Source: an uncultured Thermoanaerobaculum sp. (GTDB lineage: Bacteria > Acidobacteriota > Thermoanaerobaculia > Thermoanaerobaculales > Thermoanaerobaculaceae). Taken from it: a DNA stretch of 64,000 bases. The first letter of the stretch is position 1, and every line of letters begins with the position of its first letter. A model generated the notes under the pieces. That model saw only the letters and a program-made list of their open reading frames with translations, was not told the DNA's origin and made no database searches. A program made the position numbers and the translations under genes. Positions 8,838 to 16,862 of this stretch are shown one piece after another. The stretch lies in assembly GCA_937934115.1 (NCBI GenBank), contig CALHAH010000035.1, positions 1-64,000 on the forward strand, in the 5' to 3' direction.

Positions 8838-10439
8838 TCAGTGAGGTGGCATAAGCCAATCCGTCACATACCCCGACAGCTCCCTGGCAGGAAAACGGCT
8901 CAGGTACTCGTGGGCGCCCATCCATGCCGCCAAATGTTTGCTCGCCCGAAGGTAGCGGCTGGGCCCCGTCAAGAGCACCACTGGCAGCCACAGGGCAAGG
9001 CTCACCCCAAACCCAGAAACACAAGCCCAAAGCCAAACCAGGTGGCGCTTTCGCGAAAGCTTTAAGGCCACAAGCGCCCAAGGGAGCAACAGCACCAAGA
9101 AAACCTGTGGGCGCACGCCACAGGCTAACGCCGTGAGCGCACCACTGGTCAAGGCTCTGAAAACAGTGGGGTGCTGCTCCAGAACCAGCAAGATAACCGA
9201 GGCAGCCAGGGCAACACTCGCCCCTAACATGTCCGAAAGCCCCAAATTGGCGGGAAAGGCCAAAACCGGAGAGCTGGCCGTAAACCAGCACACCAAAAAC
9301 GTTCCCAAGGGCGAAAGGCCAGCCTTCGCCGCAAGCCACGCCACCCCACCAAGGGACAAAAGGGCACCCACCACTGACGCCAGCTGCGGCGCACGAATGG
9401 GGGTTGCGCCTCAAGCAGCAAACACCTTGGCAAGCCCCACGTAGACCGGATACCCCGGGGGATGAGGGGCATGACCCGCCACGTCTAGCTTGGGCACCGC
9501 CCGCGCAAAAAGAACTTCATCCCACTCCATGGGAGTTTGGGGGAGCGTCACGATTAGCCACGCGGCGTAAAGGGAAAGGGGGGGGAAAGTCAGGTGCCAC
9601 GGGGCAAGCCTTACCGGCCCTTTTAGGAGTGCCACCAGGCGTGGGGCAGTGTCCTGCCATACCCTCCGTCCACCTTGGCCTTTCCACTAAGCTACAACCA
9701 TCCCCGGAAGTCTCAAACCCACCCAGAGCAGCGGCGGCCCCAGCACCGAAAGCCAAAGGGTTGTGGCGGGATACAGGGCACCAACGGCTGCCACCTGACC
9801 GTAACGCTTAAGGCTTACGGGAACGGCCGCACTCAAGGAAAGCACCGGCCAGGCTTACCCGTTAAACCAGCGGGCCGCCCCTAACGAAAGCAGCACCCCC
9901 CACGCCCAGGCGAGACCCACCTCCAGCCACGGGGGACTCTGCCCCACCAACTGGCGTGGGGAAACCAGGTAGAGGCTGCCCAACTTTTCGCCGGTAAGGT
10001 CCAAAACGTTTTGCCGCTTGATTCGGGAAAAATGAAGAGGGCACGGGGCTTTCCCCTATCGTTGGAGTTGCAGGACGTGGCCTGCGCGGGGAAGCACGAG
10101 ACGTGCTTCGGTAAAATGCACCCCAAAGCGCAGCGTTGCAAGTTTTTCTCCATCCAAAAGCACATCCCAGGAGGACCTGCCACCTTGGGCTAAAGCTTTG
10201 ATCTTGATGAGGTCACCGGCTCCCAATTGGGAAAAGCGGAAGGTGAGGCGTCCTCCCGAAACCCAAGCGAAATAGCCCAGGGATGGAGGCGCAAGCTGGT
10301 CCACTTCCACTACCGCCGCGTGGGGCTGAGAAAAAGGCAGGGGTTCTTTTTCCCAATGCCAGCCGGACCGCGTTTGGTGCAGGTTACAAAAGGCCCCCGC
10401 TGCCACCACCAGCACAGCCAAAACATGCCGAATCCCCAT
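8838..10439 (-). pseudogene. Membrane glycosyltransferase (GT-C-like) frame with four in-frame stops
   Basis: A single frame of 534 codons is interrupted by TAG (10056-10058), TAA (9855-9857), TAG (9687-9689) and TGA (9411-9413), with no frameshift needed. The 5' part (10439 to about 10060) encodes a signal/anchor segment and a beta-rich domain, and carries gagagagg just ahead of its ATG. Next come hydrophobic segments (LEVGLAWAWGVLLSL, LWLSVLGPPLLWVGL). From about 9650 the frame looks like a GT-C polytopic glycosyltransferase: membrane segment, MEWDEVLFARA with the conserved acidic pair, HPPGYPVYVGLAK, then five or more further segments. Family proteins usually continue beyond the last stop, so the 3' end may also be lost. 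It may represent two adjacent genes that happen to share a frame. Three different stop codons argue against recoding. It lies between the pseudopilins and the purine operon. Confidence 0.72.
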
Positions 10440-10474
10440 GTTTTCGCCTCTCTCCTTGGCTCCCCAGCGCGGTC

Positions 10475-11008
10475 TTAGCTGCGGGCTTTGTCTCCCGGCT
10501 GCCCCGGTGTGGGAGCTTGGAACTTCTTGGGGTCAAACACGAACTTCCAGTCGCAGTAGCGGGTGCGTCCTTCGTACATTTTGATGGATTCTTGGCAGGA
10601 GCGGGAACGCACACCCACGATGGGACCCCGAGCGTCGGTTTTTCTCAACTCACCAGGCGGTGGCGTGGGCAAGGCGATGCCAATGCCTAAGCCCCCCAAA
10701 CCGGCACCTTCTTCGCCCAAGAAGACGGGCACCCAGTCCTTCTGCCCGGTGATGGGATCAGACCACGCCTTCCGCAGGACCCGCGGTTTGGCTTCCTCCA
10801 ATTCCTTAAGCGTCAAGGGGAAGCGCCCGTTACGGGCACGAAACAGGCGAATGGCCTCTACGTACTGGTTGCCGCGAAAGATGAGCTCTTCTTCCTTTTC
10901 TCTTTGCCTTTGAAAGGTGACGGTTTGCACCGCCACCCCCATCATGATGGCCATCACCGCCATGGCCACCACCACTGCCACCATCGTGAAACCGCGCTGG
11001 CGGTGCAT
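10475..11008 (-). CDS. Pseudopilin / prepilin-like protein
   Basis: This is a 177-aa protein with a type III prepilin signal: the short basic leader MHRQRG is cleaved before FTMVAVVVAMAVMAIMMGVA, the hydrophobic assembly helix. Position +5 is Val rather than the usual Glu, which is typical of a minor (GspK/PilX-like or initiator) pseudopilin. The rest is a globular domain (DPITGQKDWVPVF, two late Cys in SCQESIKMYEGRTRYC). The start at ATG 11008 overlaps the previous stop (TGATG), in preference to a TTG six bases upstream. It is third of three pilin genes and last intact gene of the secretion operon. Confidence 0.85.
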   Translation of the reverse strand: MHRQRGFTMVAVVVAMAVMAIMMGVAVQTVTFQRQREKEEELIFRGNQYVEAIRLFRARNGRFPLTLKELEEAKPRVLRKAWSDPITGQKDWVPVFLGEEGAGLGGLGIGIALPTPPPGELRKTDARGPIVGVRSRSCQESIKMYEGRTRYCDWKFVFDPKKFQAPTPGQPGDKARS

Positions 11009-11418
11009 CACCAATCGGCGTAGCGGGTGCCGTCCAGGGCAATCCCTTCCGCCCCGGAATGCACGTCAATGATACCCGGACCCGCCGCTTGCTCCCTCTC
11101 CGTTTCCTCACCTGTGGTTTCCGCGTACACCACCACCCAGGTGTCTGCAGAGCCGGTGATGGGGTCCACCGGCACCTTGCGCAGGTACCCCATGCTCACT
11201 AACTCATCAAGGGATGTGGGCCATCGGCCCCGGTCCCCGTGGAACTGGTCTATGCAGGAGCGAAGCGTGTAAAGGTCGGCTTTCAGAGCCGCTTCTTTGG
11301 CACGAATCGGGGCGTTGCGCATGGCGGGCACGGCAATGGTGGCCAAAATACCAATGATGGTCACCACCACGATGAGCTCAATAAGGGTAAAGCCCCGTTG
11401 CGTTATGCCGTTAACCAT
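11008..11418 (-). CDS. Type II secretion major pseudopilin-like protein (GspG-like)
   Basis: This is a 136-aa prepilin: leader MVNGITQRG, cleavage before FTLIELIVVVTIIGILATIAVP with the conserved Glu5 needed for assembly. The globular part carries LRSCIDQFHGDRGRWPTSLDELV and VPVDPITG.ADTWVV, then a short IALDGTRYADW tail. This is the GspG pattern (calcium-loop type pseudopilin), and the tail also occurs in the neighbouring pilin. It probably forms the bulk of the periplasmic pseudopilus driven by the gspE/gspF products encoded in the same operon. Confidence 0.9.
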   Translation of the reverse strand: MVNGITQRGFTLIELIVVVTIIGILATIAVPAMRNAPIRAKEAALKADLYTLRSCIDQFHGDRGRWPTSLDELVSMGYLRKVPVDPITGSADTWVVVYAETTGEETEREQAAGPGIIDVHSGAEGIALDGTRYADW

Positions 11419-11420
11419 AC

Positions 11421-11882
11421 CTACCAGTCCTTGTACTTAGTGCCGTCCAAGGCCGTGGCCTCGGACAGCGAGTACACGTCGTAAACGTTTTGCCCTCCCC
11501 ACGAGCTGGAGTCCGGCTCGTCTTGGTACGAGCGCAAACCCCACTCCGCTTTGCCGGTCATGGGATCCACGGGAATGCGGCGCAAGAATTTGCGCTTGGT
11601 CTTTTGCCCCACGATTTCCACACCCTCCACCAGCTCCTCCAAGCTCTTAGGGTAACCCTCGGTACCCAAATCCACTTGGATCATACCCTGATCTGCCAGG
11701 CGTTTGTACTCGTCAATGGCGTTGCGCATGAGACGTAACGCCAGCTTCAGCTCCGCCTCCTGCTCGCGACGAGTCATGAAGCGGGCCGTGGGCACAGCAA
11801 TGGCGGTGAGGATGGCCAAAAGCCCCGCCACCATCACCAGCTCCGCCAAGGTAAAGCCGCGAGAACCGCGAAGGTAATTCAT
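11421..11882 (-). CDS. Type II secretion pseudopilin (GspG/GspH-like)
   Basis: This is a 153-aa prepilin: basic leader MNYLRGSRG followed by FTLAELVMVAGLLAILTAIA with Glu5 present. The body contains LRLMRNAIDEYKRLADQG, IPVDPMTGKAEWGLRSY and the tail ATALDGTKYKDW, shared in form with the next gene. The shared tail suggests duplication. The ATG at 11882 overlaps the secretin stop (ATGA), which decides the start. The open frame upstream to 12056 is the shadow of the secretin gene. Confidence 0.9.
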   Translation of the reverse strand: MNYLRGSRGFTLAELVMVAGLLAILTAIAVPTARFMTRREQEAELKLALRLMRNAIDEYKRLADQGMIQVDLGTEGYPKSLEELVEGVEIVGQKTKRKFLRRIPVDPMTGKAEWGLRSYQDEPDSSSWGGQNVYDVYSLSEATALDGTKYKDW

Positions 11883-14209
11883 GGTTGCCCGCCCAAAACT
11901 TTCGGTACAGCCACTACCGTGGCGTTTTCGCTGGTAATACCGCCCACCGGGCCGGCAAAGACCAACGGCAGTTCCCCCGCCACCCGCGGGCGCACCGTGA
12001 GCTTGCACAGCGTAGTGCTGCCGGTGGCGGTTCCGGGGAAGGAAAGGGTGATCCACCCCAACACAGGCGTGTGGGTGACCGTCACCGCCTTCACCCCGTC
12101 CTGGGTGGTCACGCGGCCCTCTTCCACCCGCAGCACCTCCAGCCGCGCCGGGTCGTACGCCAAATGCAGGGGCGCGTCGGCTCCCGCTACCCCCGCTTCC
12201 AGCACCACCACCACCTGGCCCTCCGCCCCAACGGGCACGGGAAACCGTTGCGGGTAAAAGCTGATGCGCGAAAGACCAAAGGTCTCAGCTTGGGCGCTGA
12301 CGGCCTTCGCGGCGAGGCCTTCCCCCTTGGCCTTCTCGTAAGCATGCGTTTCAGCGGGCGGGGACACAAGCAGCGAGCTGCTCTTATCGGGCGATTCCTG
12401 CTCCTTAAATCTTAGCGGCGGTGCTTGCTCCTGAGGTTCTTGTCCCTCTTGTTCAGGCGGGACGGGTTGTTGCCCGCGGCCAGGCCCAAAGATACTCAGA
12501 TCTACGGGACCCTGCACTCGGGGGGCCGAGCCAAAGATCGTCACCCGAGTTTCGGTGCCCACCCACAGGGGAGCGAGGTCTTCCTCGGTGATGTCGGGGT
12601 TACGGATGATGTGAGGGGTAAGGGTCAAGATGAGGTCGGTTTTCTTAAAGTCGTGCTGGGTGGAGCGGAATAGACCACCCACCACCGGCAAATCGGAAAG
12701 GAAGGGTAAGCCAGACTTGCTTTCCCGTTTACTGTAGCGCAAAAGACCCGCCAAAAGCGAAGTTTCCCCGTCCTTCAAGCGGATTACGGACTTGATTGTG
12801 CGGGTGCCAATCTTGGGCTGGCGCTGACCCTGAGCCACCTCCACGGCCTCCCCCAGCTCGGAAACCTCCACCTCCAGCTTCAAAGTGATCTCGTTGTTGT
12901 GATGTACTCGGGGCTCCACGCTGATCTTGATGCCCACGTCCTGGTACTGAAAGGCCGTAATGGGAACAATGTTGCCACCCACGGTTTGGGACGTGTTGAA
13001 GGTGGTGGTGGGGATGGGCACGCGATCGCCAATAACCACACTGCCCTTCTCCCCCTCGGTAATTCGCAACTCAGGTTGCGCTAAGGTTTCCGCTTGCCCT
13101 GCGGACTTGATGAGGTTAATGGTGACGTTGGGCACCACCACCCCCCACATGGAACGGGTGATGTCGTCCAGGCGTGGCAAAGGAATGCGCGCCTTATCCG
13201 CGGCACCCGTAATGCGGGTGGGATCCATGGTGATGGGGTAGCTGTAGGAGGAAAGGCTGGTGCCAATGTCCCGCAGTTTGGAGGAATCCACCTGCAAAAG
13301 CTCCACGCTGACCAGCACTTCCGCTTTGGACTTGTCGTTGGCGGCAATAAGCCGCTCGGCAATGGCCACCTTATCGGCGGTGTCGCGAATGACCAGGGCG
13401 TTCAGTTGCTCGTTGGTGGCCACCCGCCGAGCGTCAATGAGGGTACGGATCATGTTGTTAATGTCCTTTACTTCGGCGTTGGACAAGAAGAACGTCTTAA
13501 CCACCAAGTCCTCGTAGTCCCGGCGGTTCTGCGGGGTATCTTCCACCACGATGATGGTTTTTTCATCCAAAACCTTGTAGAAGTGCTGGGCCGCTTGCAC
13601 CACGTTATCCAGCGCTTGTCTGGCGGTGACGTTTTTTAGCTCGATGGCCAACTTGGTGTCCCGAAGCCTTGGGTCGAAGAGCACGTTGAATCCAAAGGCC
13701 TTACCAATGGCGTTGTAAATGTCCTTGACGTTTACCGGGTTGGGGAAGGCCAAGGTCATGGGTTCGGCGGTTTCCGGGGTCAAAATCGGAGGCTTGACCT
13801 TCATTTCCCGAGCGGCTTTCTTAGCTTGCTCCAGTTTGGCTGCCCCCCCTTCTTGCACAAGGATCTCCAAGTCCTTGCGCACCTTAGCCAACTCGGTTTC
13901 CGCGTATTGATGGGTGGGGTCCAGCTGCACTGCCAGCTCCAGCTCCGTGCGTGCCCTCGCCAGTTCTCCAGCCTCCTTGAACCCCATACCCCGTCGGAAG
14001 TGCTCCTCCGCCGCTCGCGTGCGCGCCCGTTGCAGGTCCATCTTGAGCTTAATGTTACCGGGATCGGCCGCCAAAGCCTCCAAAAGGTAGTACACGGCTG
14101 CATCCCAGTTGTCGCCCTTCATGGCCTCTTCCGCCTGCCGCGAGTAGCGGTACGTGGCACAGGAGCCCAAGATCACCGTGAGTATCACGAACCAAGAAAA
14201 CCTTCGCAT
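11879..14209 (-). CDS. Secretin lipoprotein with N-terminal TPR and C-terminal cohesin-like domain
   Basis: This outer-membrane secretin (GspD/PilQ/MshL class, 776 aa) forms the exit channel of the system. The ATG at 14209 gives a lipobox (VILGSC, Cys17). Residues about 20-150 look like TPR repeats (GDNWDAAVYYLLEALAADPG, RARTELELAVQLDP). Then come an STN-like N0 domain (GFNVLFDPRL), a secretin-N/NolW domain (VKTFFLSNAEVKDINNMIRT) and the secretin barrel with the VPIPTTTFN and GLPFLSDLPVVGGLF signatures (up to about 560). A Pro/Glu/Gln-rich linker leads to a C-terminal beta domain (about 648-776: SFYPQRFPVPVGAEGQVVVV, LAYDPARLEVLRVEEG) that reads as cohesin-like. Its stop overlaps the first pseudopilin start. 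Confidence 0.93.
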   Translation of the reverse strand: MRRFSWFVILTVILGSCATYRYSRQAEEAMKGDNWDAAVYYLLEALAADPGNIKLKMDLQRARTRAAEEHFRRGMGFKEAGELARARTELELAVQLDPTHQYAETELAKVRKDLEILVQEGGAAKLEQAKKAAREMKVKPPILTPETAEPMTLAFPNPVNVKDIYNAIGKAFGFNVLFDPRLRDTKLAIELKNVTARQALDNVVQAAQHFYKVLDEKTIIVVEDTPQNRRDYEDLVVKTFFLSNAEVKDINNMIRTLIDARRVATNEQLNALVIRDTADKVAIAERLIAANDKSKAEVLVSVELLQVDSSKLRDIGTSLSSYSYPITMDPTRITGAADKARIPLPRLDDITRSMWGVVVPNVTINLIKSAGQAETLAQPELRITEGEKGSVVIGDRVPIPTTTFNTSQTVGGNIVPITAFQYQDVGIKISVEPRVHHNNEITLKLEVEVSELGEAVEVAQGQRQPKIGTRTIKSVIRLKDGETSLLAGLLRYSKRESKSGLPFLSDLPVVGGLFRSTQHDFKKTDLILTLTPHIIRNPDITEEDLAPLWVGTETRVTIFGSAPRVQGPVDLSIFGPGRGQQPVPPEQEGQEPQEQAPPLRFKEQESPDKSSSLLVSPPAETHAYEKAKGEGLAAKAVSAQAETFGLSRISFYPQRFPVPVGAEGQVVVVLEAGVAGADAPLHLAYDPARLEVLRVEEGRVTTQDGVKAVTVTHTPVLGWITLSFPGTATGSTTLCKLTVRPRVAGELPLVFAGPVGGITSENATVVAVPKVLGGQP

Positions 14210-14211
14210 CG

Positions 14212-14781
14212 TCACCTCGCCAACGGTACCTGGGTGGTGATGTTGTCCGGGTAACCCAGGTAGCCAATCGTCACCGTGGTGGGACCTACTTCCCGCACCA
14301 CGAAGTTTTCTTTCACCACAGAACCTACGGGAACCACCAGCACGTCGTTGCCGTCGCGAAACACCGCCACGGGCCTGTCCCGCGGTCCCAACCAACCCAG
14401 GTAAGGCAAGGAAAACTGGGGAGGAGGGGGCAGCCGCCGACCATCAGGAAGCAAAACGCCAGGGGGTGTGGGCGTGGGCCGCGGGGGCGCCGGGGTAACG
14501 GGGGGTGGAGGCATGGGTGTGGGTGTGGGTCGAGGGTCCGGCGTGGGGGTTGGGGGAACCCCAAAGGTAAAGAGGTTGCGGCCTGTCCCTGCGGTTTTCG
14601 GCGGTTGGGGCGCAGGGGCCGGCGGCAGGTGCGGGACCTCGAACCGAGAAAACACCACTCGCTTCTCGGTTCCAGGCAAAACCTTTTGCACCAAGCCCGG
14701 CTGCAAACGCCACACAACGGCCAAGGCCATGGCCACCAAAAGCAGCACGGCCAAAACCACCTTGCGCGGGGAATCACTCAC
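14212..14781 (-). CDS. PilP-like periplasmic assembly protein
   Basis: This is a 189-aa bitopic protein: a single N-terminal membrane segment (VVLAVLLLVAMALAVVW), a long proline-rich linker with TPTPTP-type repeats, and a small C-terminal beta domain (LPYLGWLGPRDRPVAVFRDG, VVPVGSVVKENFVVREVG, VTIGYLG). The domain layout and position after pilM/N/O and before the secretin match PilP or GspC-like HR domains, which link the inner-membrane platform to the secretin. The GTG at 14781 is chosen because it overlaps the pilO stop. The secretin ATG follows 2 nt after the stop codon. Confidence 0.78.
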   Translation of the reverse strand: MSDSPRKVVLAVLLLVAMALAVVWRLQPGLVQKVLPGTEKRVVFSRFEVPHLPPAPAPQPPKTAGTGRNLFTFGVPPTPTPDPRPTPTPMPPPPVTPAPPRPTPTPPGVLLPDGRRLPPPPQFSLPYLGWLGPRDRPVAVFRDGNDVLVVPVGSVVKENFVVREVGPTTVTIGYLGYPDNITTQVPLAR

Positions 14782-15385
14782 CTGCACTCTCCGCCTCCTG
14801 TGCGCCCACTTGCGAAAGCAACGCTTGATCCCAGTCGGAAAAGTACGTGCCCACCACCATTTGCAAGGAAATATCCGTGCTCTGGGCGGAGCCCTCCCCC
14901 CGCAACCCCAGCCGCTCAATCACCACAAACTGGGGGATGGCCTCCAGTTCCGCCATGTAGCGGCGGAGCTGCTCGTAAGAACCGGTGAGTGCATAGGTGG
15001 CCGTGAAGTGCACCAGGCCAGATTTTGTATCCTTGCGCGCCGCGTAGGCAATTCGTTCCGGGAAAAGCCCCACCTTTTGCGCCCGCACACCCACTTCCTG
15101 CAAAAAGGGCACCAGCCTCTCGCGCATCGCCCCCATTTCCTGCTCCCGCAGCCGCTCAAGCTCCTCCCGCAACCTGGAAAGCCGCTCCCTGGTGGCGGAA
15201 AGCTCCTGCACCACCCGCTCCAGCTCCTTCACCTGCGATTCCTTCTGTTTGAGTTGTGCCACCGCTTGCGCTCCCTTGCCCAAAACCGCCGAGCGCAAAA
15301 CAAAAAGCCAGACGGTATTAGCCAGTACGAGAGCGGTGGGTAATAACCACACCCACACGTACTTCCACCATGCCGAGCGGTTCAC
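14774..15385 (-). CDS. pilO: PilO-like inner-membrane assembly protein
   Basis: This is a 203-aa protein with one N-terminal membrane helix (VWVWLLPTALVLANTVWLFV), a coiled coil (LKQKESQVKELERVVQELSA to about residue 90) and a ferredoxin-like C-terminal domain (YALTGSYEQLRRYMAELEAI, VVIERLGLRG). These are the hallmarks of PilO/GspM in the inner-membrane alignment complex. The start is the GTG at 15385, which overlaps the pilN stop as GTGA; the longer open frame is a shadow of pilN. Confidence 0.85.
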   Translation of the reverse strand: MNRSAWWKYVWVWLLPTALVLANTVWLFVLRSAVLGKGAQAVAQLKQKESQVKELERVVQELSATRERLSRLREELERLREQEMGAMRERLVPFLQEVGVRAQKVGLFPERIAYAARKDTKSGLVHFTATYALTGSYEQLRRYMAELEAIPQFVVIERLGLRGEGSAQSTDISLQMVVGTYFSDWDQALLSQVGAQEAESAGE

Positions 15386-15954
15386 GACGCAACCTCCGGC
15401 TTGTAGGTCACGGCGAGAGAAAACCCGTAGCCCATGGGGTTCCCCGTCCCCGGCGCCTGTTCCTGCCTGGGGATGGGATTGGCAAAGCGCGGATCCTTCA
15501 TGAGGCGCGCCAAGAACCCAAGCCACGCTTCGCGGCTGGTGGCTACCCCTTCGAGGGTTACGGTCACGGCGCCCGAGGCATCTACGGCTGGGTTGATGCT
15601 CAAAAGACGCACGTCCCAAGGGGTGACAGCTTCCAGGTCGGACAACAACTGACCCCAGCGCAGCTGCCTTTGGGACGCCGCATGAGCCACTGAATCCACT
15701 TCCAGCTTGAGTTTTTTCCAGTTTACCTTGGAAAGTTCACGGTTGAGGGCATCCGCTTGTTGCGAGAGGAGAGCGGCTTTTTGGCTCAAGGCTTGCAGCT
15801 TGGTACCAGCGTCTTTTTCCTGTCCCTGAACCGAAAGAAAATCCGCAAGCGAGTACGCGCTGAGGGCCAAAGCCAAAAGCCACACGCCTCCAGCCACCAC
15901 CCACACCGGCCTGCTGTTCAAAAACGGTTTGGAAGCCAGGTTTGGACGCCTCAT
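15382..15954 (-). CDS. pilN: PilN-like fimbrial assembly protein
   Basis: This is a 190-aa protein starting MRRPNLASKPFLNSRPVW, the typical PilN opening with an INL/NLAS-type motif that binds PilM. A membrane helix follows (VAGGVWLLALALSAYSLADF), then a coiled coil and a beta domain (DVRLLSINPAVDASGAVTVT). It pairs with PilO to form the periplasmic lattice under the secretin. The ATG at 15954 overlaps the pilM stop (ATGA). Confidence 0.87.
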   Translation of the reverse strand: MRRPNLASKPFLNSRPVWVVAGGVWLLALALSAYSLADFLSVQGQEKDAGTKLQALSQKAALLSQQADALNRELSKVNWKKLKLEVDSVAHAASQRQLRWGQLLSDLEAVTPWDVRLLSINPAVDASGAVTVTLEGVATSREAWLGFLARLMKDPRFANPIPRQEQAPGTGNPMGYGFSLAVTYKPEVAS

Positions 15955-16862
15955 TCCCCCTCCCCAGGTTGGGCTGCCGCAAGCAGAGCCCAGGTCATTA
16001 AGGGGTCCGTAACCAAAGCTGGCGGTGCCGGAGGCTCCCCTAAGCGGCGCACATCCACACCCTTTTGCTCCAAAGCCCAAAGCTGTATGGCCTTGGCCAA
16101 GCTTTCCTCGCCGGCGGCCACCACCACCGAAAAACCTGCCGTTGTCCACCCCTTGTCCGCCAGGAACTGGGCCGTTCGGGAAAGCTCCCGCAGCGCCAAC
16201 GCCTGAGCCCTCCCTGCCGCCTGCGGCATCAGCTTCAACCGTGAGAGCTGGACTCTACCCTCGGACAAGACCACGATGGCCATGGCGCGCCCCACCACGG
16301 AAACCAGCACCAGCGGCCGTTGGCTTGTGGGCAAGACCGCCGAAAGCGCCACCGAGATCGGCTCGATGCTCCCCAGTTCACAGCCGAAAGCCAAAAACGC
16401 TTCCTCCAAGGACGAGAGGGGCTTGTCCAGACCCAGTACCACCAGCACGCGGCCGTTGGCGCCGCAAGGGGTGTAGTCAAGCCGCACTTCCTCGGGACGG
16501 CAGGGGAGGAGCTTTTTAAGGCGCCAACGGATCACCTCCTCCGCCTCCTCCCGCCGCGGCGGCAAGGCTTCCAGCTCCAAAACCAAAGCCCGCAGCCACG
16601 CGTCGGGCACCACCAGAGCCGCCCTTTTGGGAAAATCGCCAAGAAGGCTTTTGAGGTTCTCGATGGTGGCTTTTACCCTGTCCACCTTCACCTGCAACAG
16701 CCCCACCGGACCCAGCTGCACGGCGTCGGCGGGAAGCGGACGGCTCTCCACCCGCTCTAGCCGCGTGCGCCGGCGATCCAAAAAACCGTAGTGCACGGCC
16801 CCTTCCGTCACGCCAAAGACGTGCCGGGGGCGGGGGGTCAGGAGGAGGTCCTTTACGCTCAT
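15951..16862 (-). CDS. pilM: PilM-like actin-fold assembly ATPase
   Basis: This is a 303-aa cytoplasmic protein related to PilM/GspL-N, an actin-like scaffold that couples the motor ATPase to PilN. Supporting stretches are RAALVVPDAWLRALVLELEA, EEVIRWRLKKLLP near residue 115, LDYTPCGANGRVLVVLGLDK, and a second lobe with VLVSVVGRAMAIVVL. The sequence is diverged and phosphate-binding motifs are weak, so ATP binding is not certain. Its ATG overlaps the gspE stop. Confidence 0.82.
   Translation of the reverse strand: MSVKDLLLTPRPRHVFGVTEGAVHYGFLDRRRTRLERVESRPLPADAVQLGPVGLLQVKVDRVKATIENLKSLLGDFPKRAALVVPDAWLRALVLELEALPPRREEAEEVIRWRLKKLLPCRPEEVRLDYTPCGANGRVLVVLGLDKPLSSLEEAFLAFGCELGSIEPISVALSAVLPTSQRPLVLVSVVGRAMAIVVLSEGRVQLSRLKLMPQAAGRAQALALRELSRTAQFLADKGWTTAGFSVVVAAGEESLAKAIQLWALEQKGVDVRRLGEPPAPPALVTDPLMTWALLAAAQPGEGE

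Noticed and set aside
9411..9413. TGA as a selenocysteine codon in the GT-C-like frame
   Set aside because: The same frame holds TAG, TAA and TAG stops, and the site is in a membrane segment of a family that does not use Sec.
12056..14395. Long N-terminal extensions on many minus-strand genes (secretin, pilN, pilO, PHP, msrBA)
   Set aside because: Each extension runs through the neighbouring gene in another frame. Starts were moved to ATGA/GTGA overlaps, lipoboxes or Shine-Dalgarno sites.
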